From Tomitella cavernea (GTDB lineage Bacteria; Actinomycetota; Actinomycetes; Mycobacteriales; Mycobacteriaceae), in the NCBI RefSeq assembly GCF_016599145.1, contig NZ_JAENKO010000029.1, positions 1-55,487 of the forward strand: DNA of 55,487 nucleotides. The letters are read 5' to 3'. This document shows, piece after piece, positions 53,843 to 55,487 of the stretch. The notes below the pieces were generated by a model. It made no database searches, was not told the origin of the DNA, and saw only the letters and a program-made list of their open reading frames with translations. How positions within the stretch are numbered: the stretch's first letter is position 1; every line of letters begins with the position of its first letter. Position numbers and translations under genes: made by a program.

Positions 53843-53848
53843 TATCAT
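53843..53848 (+). promoter_or_regulatory. Possible -10 element of moaB2
   Basis: TATCAT lies 16 nt after the pepD stop and 25 nt before the GTG at 53874. It would give a short leader containing the AGGAG at 53865-53869. Confidence 0.35.
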
Positions 53849-53873
53849 CGACAACCGGAGCATCAGGAGCACA

Positions 53874-54491
53874 GTGATCATCATCGACACCGACACCGAC
53901 AGCGAGACCAACACCTTCAGCGAGACCAACGGATTCCGTCTGACCGACGACGGAATCGCCGCGACGGCGCTGCTGGGCACTACGGTGGACCGTATGGACA
54001 GACTGAACACTCTCGCGGGGCGGGCGCTGATCGTCGTCGTCGACGATCGGGCGGCCCACGGCGACGTCGAAGACGAGTCCGGCCCCCTGGTGGGCGAGCT
54101 GCTGCGGGAGGACGGTTTCCTCGTCGACGGGACCGTGGTCGTCGCCTCGGACGAGGTGGAGATCCGCAAGGCGCTCAACACCGCCGTGATCGGCGGCGTG
54201 GACCTGGTCGTGTCCGTCGGCGGCACAGGGGTGTCGCCGCGTGACGTCACCCCCGAGGTCACCATAGAGATCCTCGACCGCGAGATACCCGGGATCGCCG
54301 AGGCACTGCGGTCCTCGGCGCTGGCCGCGGGCTCCATCGAGGGCGGCCTGTCGCGCGGCGTCGCGGGCATCTCCGGGAGCACGCTCGTTGTCAACCTGGC
54401 GGGCACCCGCGAATCCATCCGCGACGGGATGGCGACGCTCGCGCGCCTGGCCCGGCACGTGATCGGAGATCTCTCGCGTGTCGACGAGTAG
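53874..54491 (+). CDS. moaB2: MoaB/Mog family molybdopterin-binding protein (MoaB2-like)
   Basis: 205 residues (or 165 from an internal start). The MoCF/MPT-binding domain is clear: ALIVVVDDR, LVVSVGGTGVSPRDVTPE and SRGVAGISGSTLVVNLAGT. Mog/MoaB proteins adenylylate or bind molybdopterin in cofactor synthesis. MoaB2 follows pepD in M. tuberculosis as well, where it is tied to sigma-E signalling rather than only to cofactor synthesis (recalled). Two starts are possible: GTG 53874 with AGGAG 4 nt upstream, or ATG 53994, which has TACGGT (53981-53986) 7 nt upstream and looks leaderless. The first 40 residues are acidic and not conserved family sequence. Confidence 0.9.
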   Translation: MIIIDTDTDSETNTFSETNGFRLTDDGIAATALLGTTVDRMDRLNTLAGRALIVVVDDRAAHGDVEDESGPLVGELLREDGFLVDGTVVVASDEVEIRKALNTAVIGGVDLVVSVGGTGVSPRDVTPEVTIEILDREIPGIAEALRSSALAAGSIEGGLSRGVAGISGSTLVVNLAGTRESIRDGMATLARLARHVIGDLSRVDE

Positions 54492-54738
54492 CGATCCGGC
54501 CGGCCGGGCCGCGGCGCCCCCGCCGCTCCATGACGATCCGACGCCCGACGAGGCTCCGGCGGCTGCGGCGGACCGGGCGCGTCGGTGCGCCGCGCAGCGC
54601 GCCAGGATCGACCGCATCTTCGGGGACAACCTGCCCGAAGCCGGCGGCGACGAGCTTGCGCGGAACAGCGTGCGCGAGAGGGGCGGGGACGGCGCCGAGG
54701 AATGGCTGCGCAGCAACGTGCCCCCGCACCACGGCTGA
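54478..54738 (+). CDS. Small conserved hydrophilic protein, function unknown
   Basis: 86 residues, overlapping the end of moaB2 by 14 nt. A disordered Ala/Pro/Asp-rich start is followed by RARIDRIFGDNLPEAGGDE and the terminal EEWLRSNVPPHHG. The pattern RIDxxFGDxLP ... WLRxNxPPHHG recurs in small Mycobacteriales proteins next to moaB2, by my recollection, which supports a real gene. No function is known. The overlap suggests coupling to moaB2. Confidence 0.72.
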   Translation: MSTSSDPAGRAAAPPPLHDDPTPDEAPAAAADRARRCAAQRARIDRIFGDNLPEAGGDELARNSVRERGGDGAEEWLRSNVPPHHG

Positions 54739-54794
54739 GTCGCCCGACCGGTCCGGAGCAGGTCCATCACGCGATGTGGTCGATGCCGCGGGTT

Positions 54795-55487
54795 TCAGTG
54801 CATTGTGACGGTCATGGCGCGGGTCATCGACGCGGATGCCACGCGCGCCGCCTGCTGCGCAGGCAGCGCCACCAGCAGGATGCGCCCGCGGCGTGACCTC
54901 GAGTCGGCGGCCGGTGGCACGAGCACGACGGGTGCAGCGGTGGCCATCGTCAACGGGGAATCGTCGCGGCGGGGACTGACAGGCGGGAGATCTCCTGACC
55001 GCCCCGGGGCGGCACCGCCGCCGGTGTCGACGTTGTCGGCGCCGGTGAGTTCGGTCGTCTGCGCCTGGTCGTCGGGCGGCGCAGCGATGATGTCGACGAG
55101 ATCGCCGGCGTGCACCACCTCGGCGAGTGCCGGGTCGGCGAGGCGGACGGTGACCAGGCGGGCGTCCTGCACCCCCGCGGCCGCCCTGGCCAATGGTTCT
55201 CCCAGCAGCCGCACATCGGTCAGCGCCTCCCCGGCGCGAACGGGAGCGGCGATGATGCGTTCCAGCGCGGCGTCCGCCGCCGACAATGCGCCGCGTGGCA
55301 CGGCCCGTGAAGCTCGCCGCACCACGGCCAGGTCCGCGGCCGTGATCTCCGAACCGGGCGACAGGTCATGCGCGGCGATGACGACGTCGACCTCGTCCGA
55401 GGCAGGATCTCCGCGGACGGCGAGGACCACCGCCGTGACCGCCAGCACCGCCGCCGCGCAGCGGCGCAGGGCGACGGCGCGCGGCCA
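54795..55487 (-). CDS. SAF-domain membrane protein (CpaB-like), 5' truncated by the window edge
   Basis: At least 230 residues are present and the frame is open to the window end, so the true start lies outside. A hydrophobic segment (CAAAVLAVTAVVLAV) near the visible N-terminus is followed by a SAF domain: VDVVIAAHDLSPGSEITAADLAVV, PRGALSAADAALERI and VRAGEALTDVRL (each read in part). Then comes an RcpC/CpaB-like DLVDIIA segment with an Asp/Gly-rich linker. SAF proteins of this type are found in Flp-pilus systems and as stand-alone envelope proteins in actinobacteria. No pilus genes are visible in the window, so pilus function is not supported. Confidence 0.8.
   Translation of the reverse strand, partial: WPRAVALRRCAAAVLAVTAVVLAVRGDPASDEVDVVIAAHDLSPGSEITAADLAVVRRASRAVPRGALSAADAALERIIAAPVRAGEALTDVRLLGEPLARAAAGVQDARLVTVRLADPALAEVVHAGDLVDIIAAPPDDQAQTTELTGADNVDTGGGAAPGRSGDLPPVSPRRDDSPLTMATAAPVVLVPPAADSRSRRGRILLVALPAQQAARVASASMTRAMTVTMH

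Noticed and set aside
54795-55487. Flp-pilus cluster
   Set aside because: Only the SAF/CpaB-like domain is present; no prepilin, CpaF-like ATPase or TadB/C homologue is in the window.

Overview
The window is about 55 kb of very GC-rich chromosomal DNA from an actinobacterium of the order Mycobacteriales. It is not M. tuberculosis itself; a relative such as Gordonia, Tsukamurella, Tomitella or Dietzia is plausible, but the genus cannot be fixed from sequence alone. The evidence is gene content and order. The left end follows the M. tuberculosis order accD3-echA6-Rv0906-ctpE-Rv0909-Rv0910. The right half follows pgi-Rv0948c-uvrD1-Rv0950c-sucC-sucD-Rv0954-Rv0955-purN-purH-Rv0958-Rv0959 and then mprA-mprB-pepD-moaB2. 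These locus comparisons are from memory, not from a search.

Layout. (1) 1-9.3 kb: the tail of an unknown membrane protein, propionyl-CoA synthetase, an AccD3-type carboxyltransferase, an EchA6-like crotonase that lacks the catalytic glutamates, a metallo-beta-lactamase-fold protein, the P-type ATPase CtpE, and an Rv0909/Rv0910-type pair. (2) 9.3-25.7 kb: a block absent at this point of the M. tuberculosis order, as far as I recall. It holds a nucleotidyltransferase, a mycothiol-dependent isomerase-like protein, a type-B carboxylesterase, a tandem universal stress protein, AlkB, pirin, an unusual CorA, ThpR, a secreted SGNH hydrolase, a two-gene HEAT/MerR-HEAT operon, tRNA-Arg(CCU), a DUF3558 lipoprotein, GpsA, a cupredoxin, a GH25 lysozyme and the thyA-folA-VanZ cluster. 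(3) 25.7-30.9 kb: an Fpg/Nei-type glycosylase, Pgi, three tandem paralogous membrane-anchored small-domain proteins, and chorismate mutase. (4) 31-48 kb: UvrD1/PcrA, an M23 peptidase, SucCD with a strong terminator, the Rv0954 and Rv0955 homologues, PurN-PurH, an MMPL transporter, and a MoxR-like AAA ATPase with a VWA partner. (5) 48-55.5 kb: an NTF2-like protein, a cysteine-free S18, a UPF0126 protein, MprA-MprB with the HtrA-like protease PepD, MoaB2, a small conserved protein, and a SAF-domain protein cut by the window edge.

Two themes stand out. First, many genes begin 6-8 nt after a TAnnnT-like hexamer, the signature of leaderless transcription. This also fixes several starts (ctpE, alkB, the esterase, thyA, GH25, the AAA gene, mprA). 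Second, there is readable local regulation: a MerR-type 19-bp-spacer promoter before the HEAT operon, TCTCAG direct repeats resembling an MprA box before pepD, a cluster of GTCACA hexamers before the M23 peptidase, and an 18-bp palindrome over the -35 of the lipoprotein-gpsA unit.

Most of the region is conserved housekeeping DNA. I see no integrase, transposase, CRISPR array, prophage or recognisable defence system. The best candidates for something undescribed are the MerR/HEAT operon (18.56-20.32 kb) and the triplicated small membrane proteins between pgi and chorismate mutase (28.5-30.5 kb).
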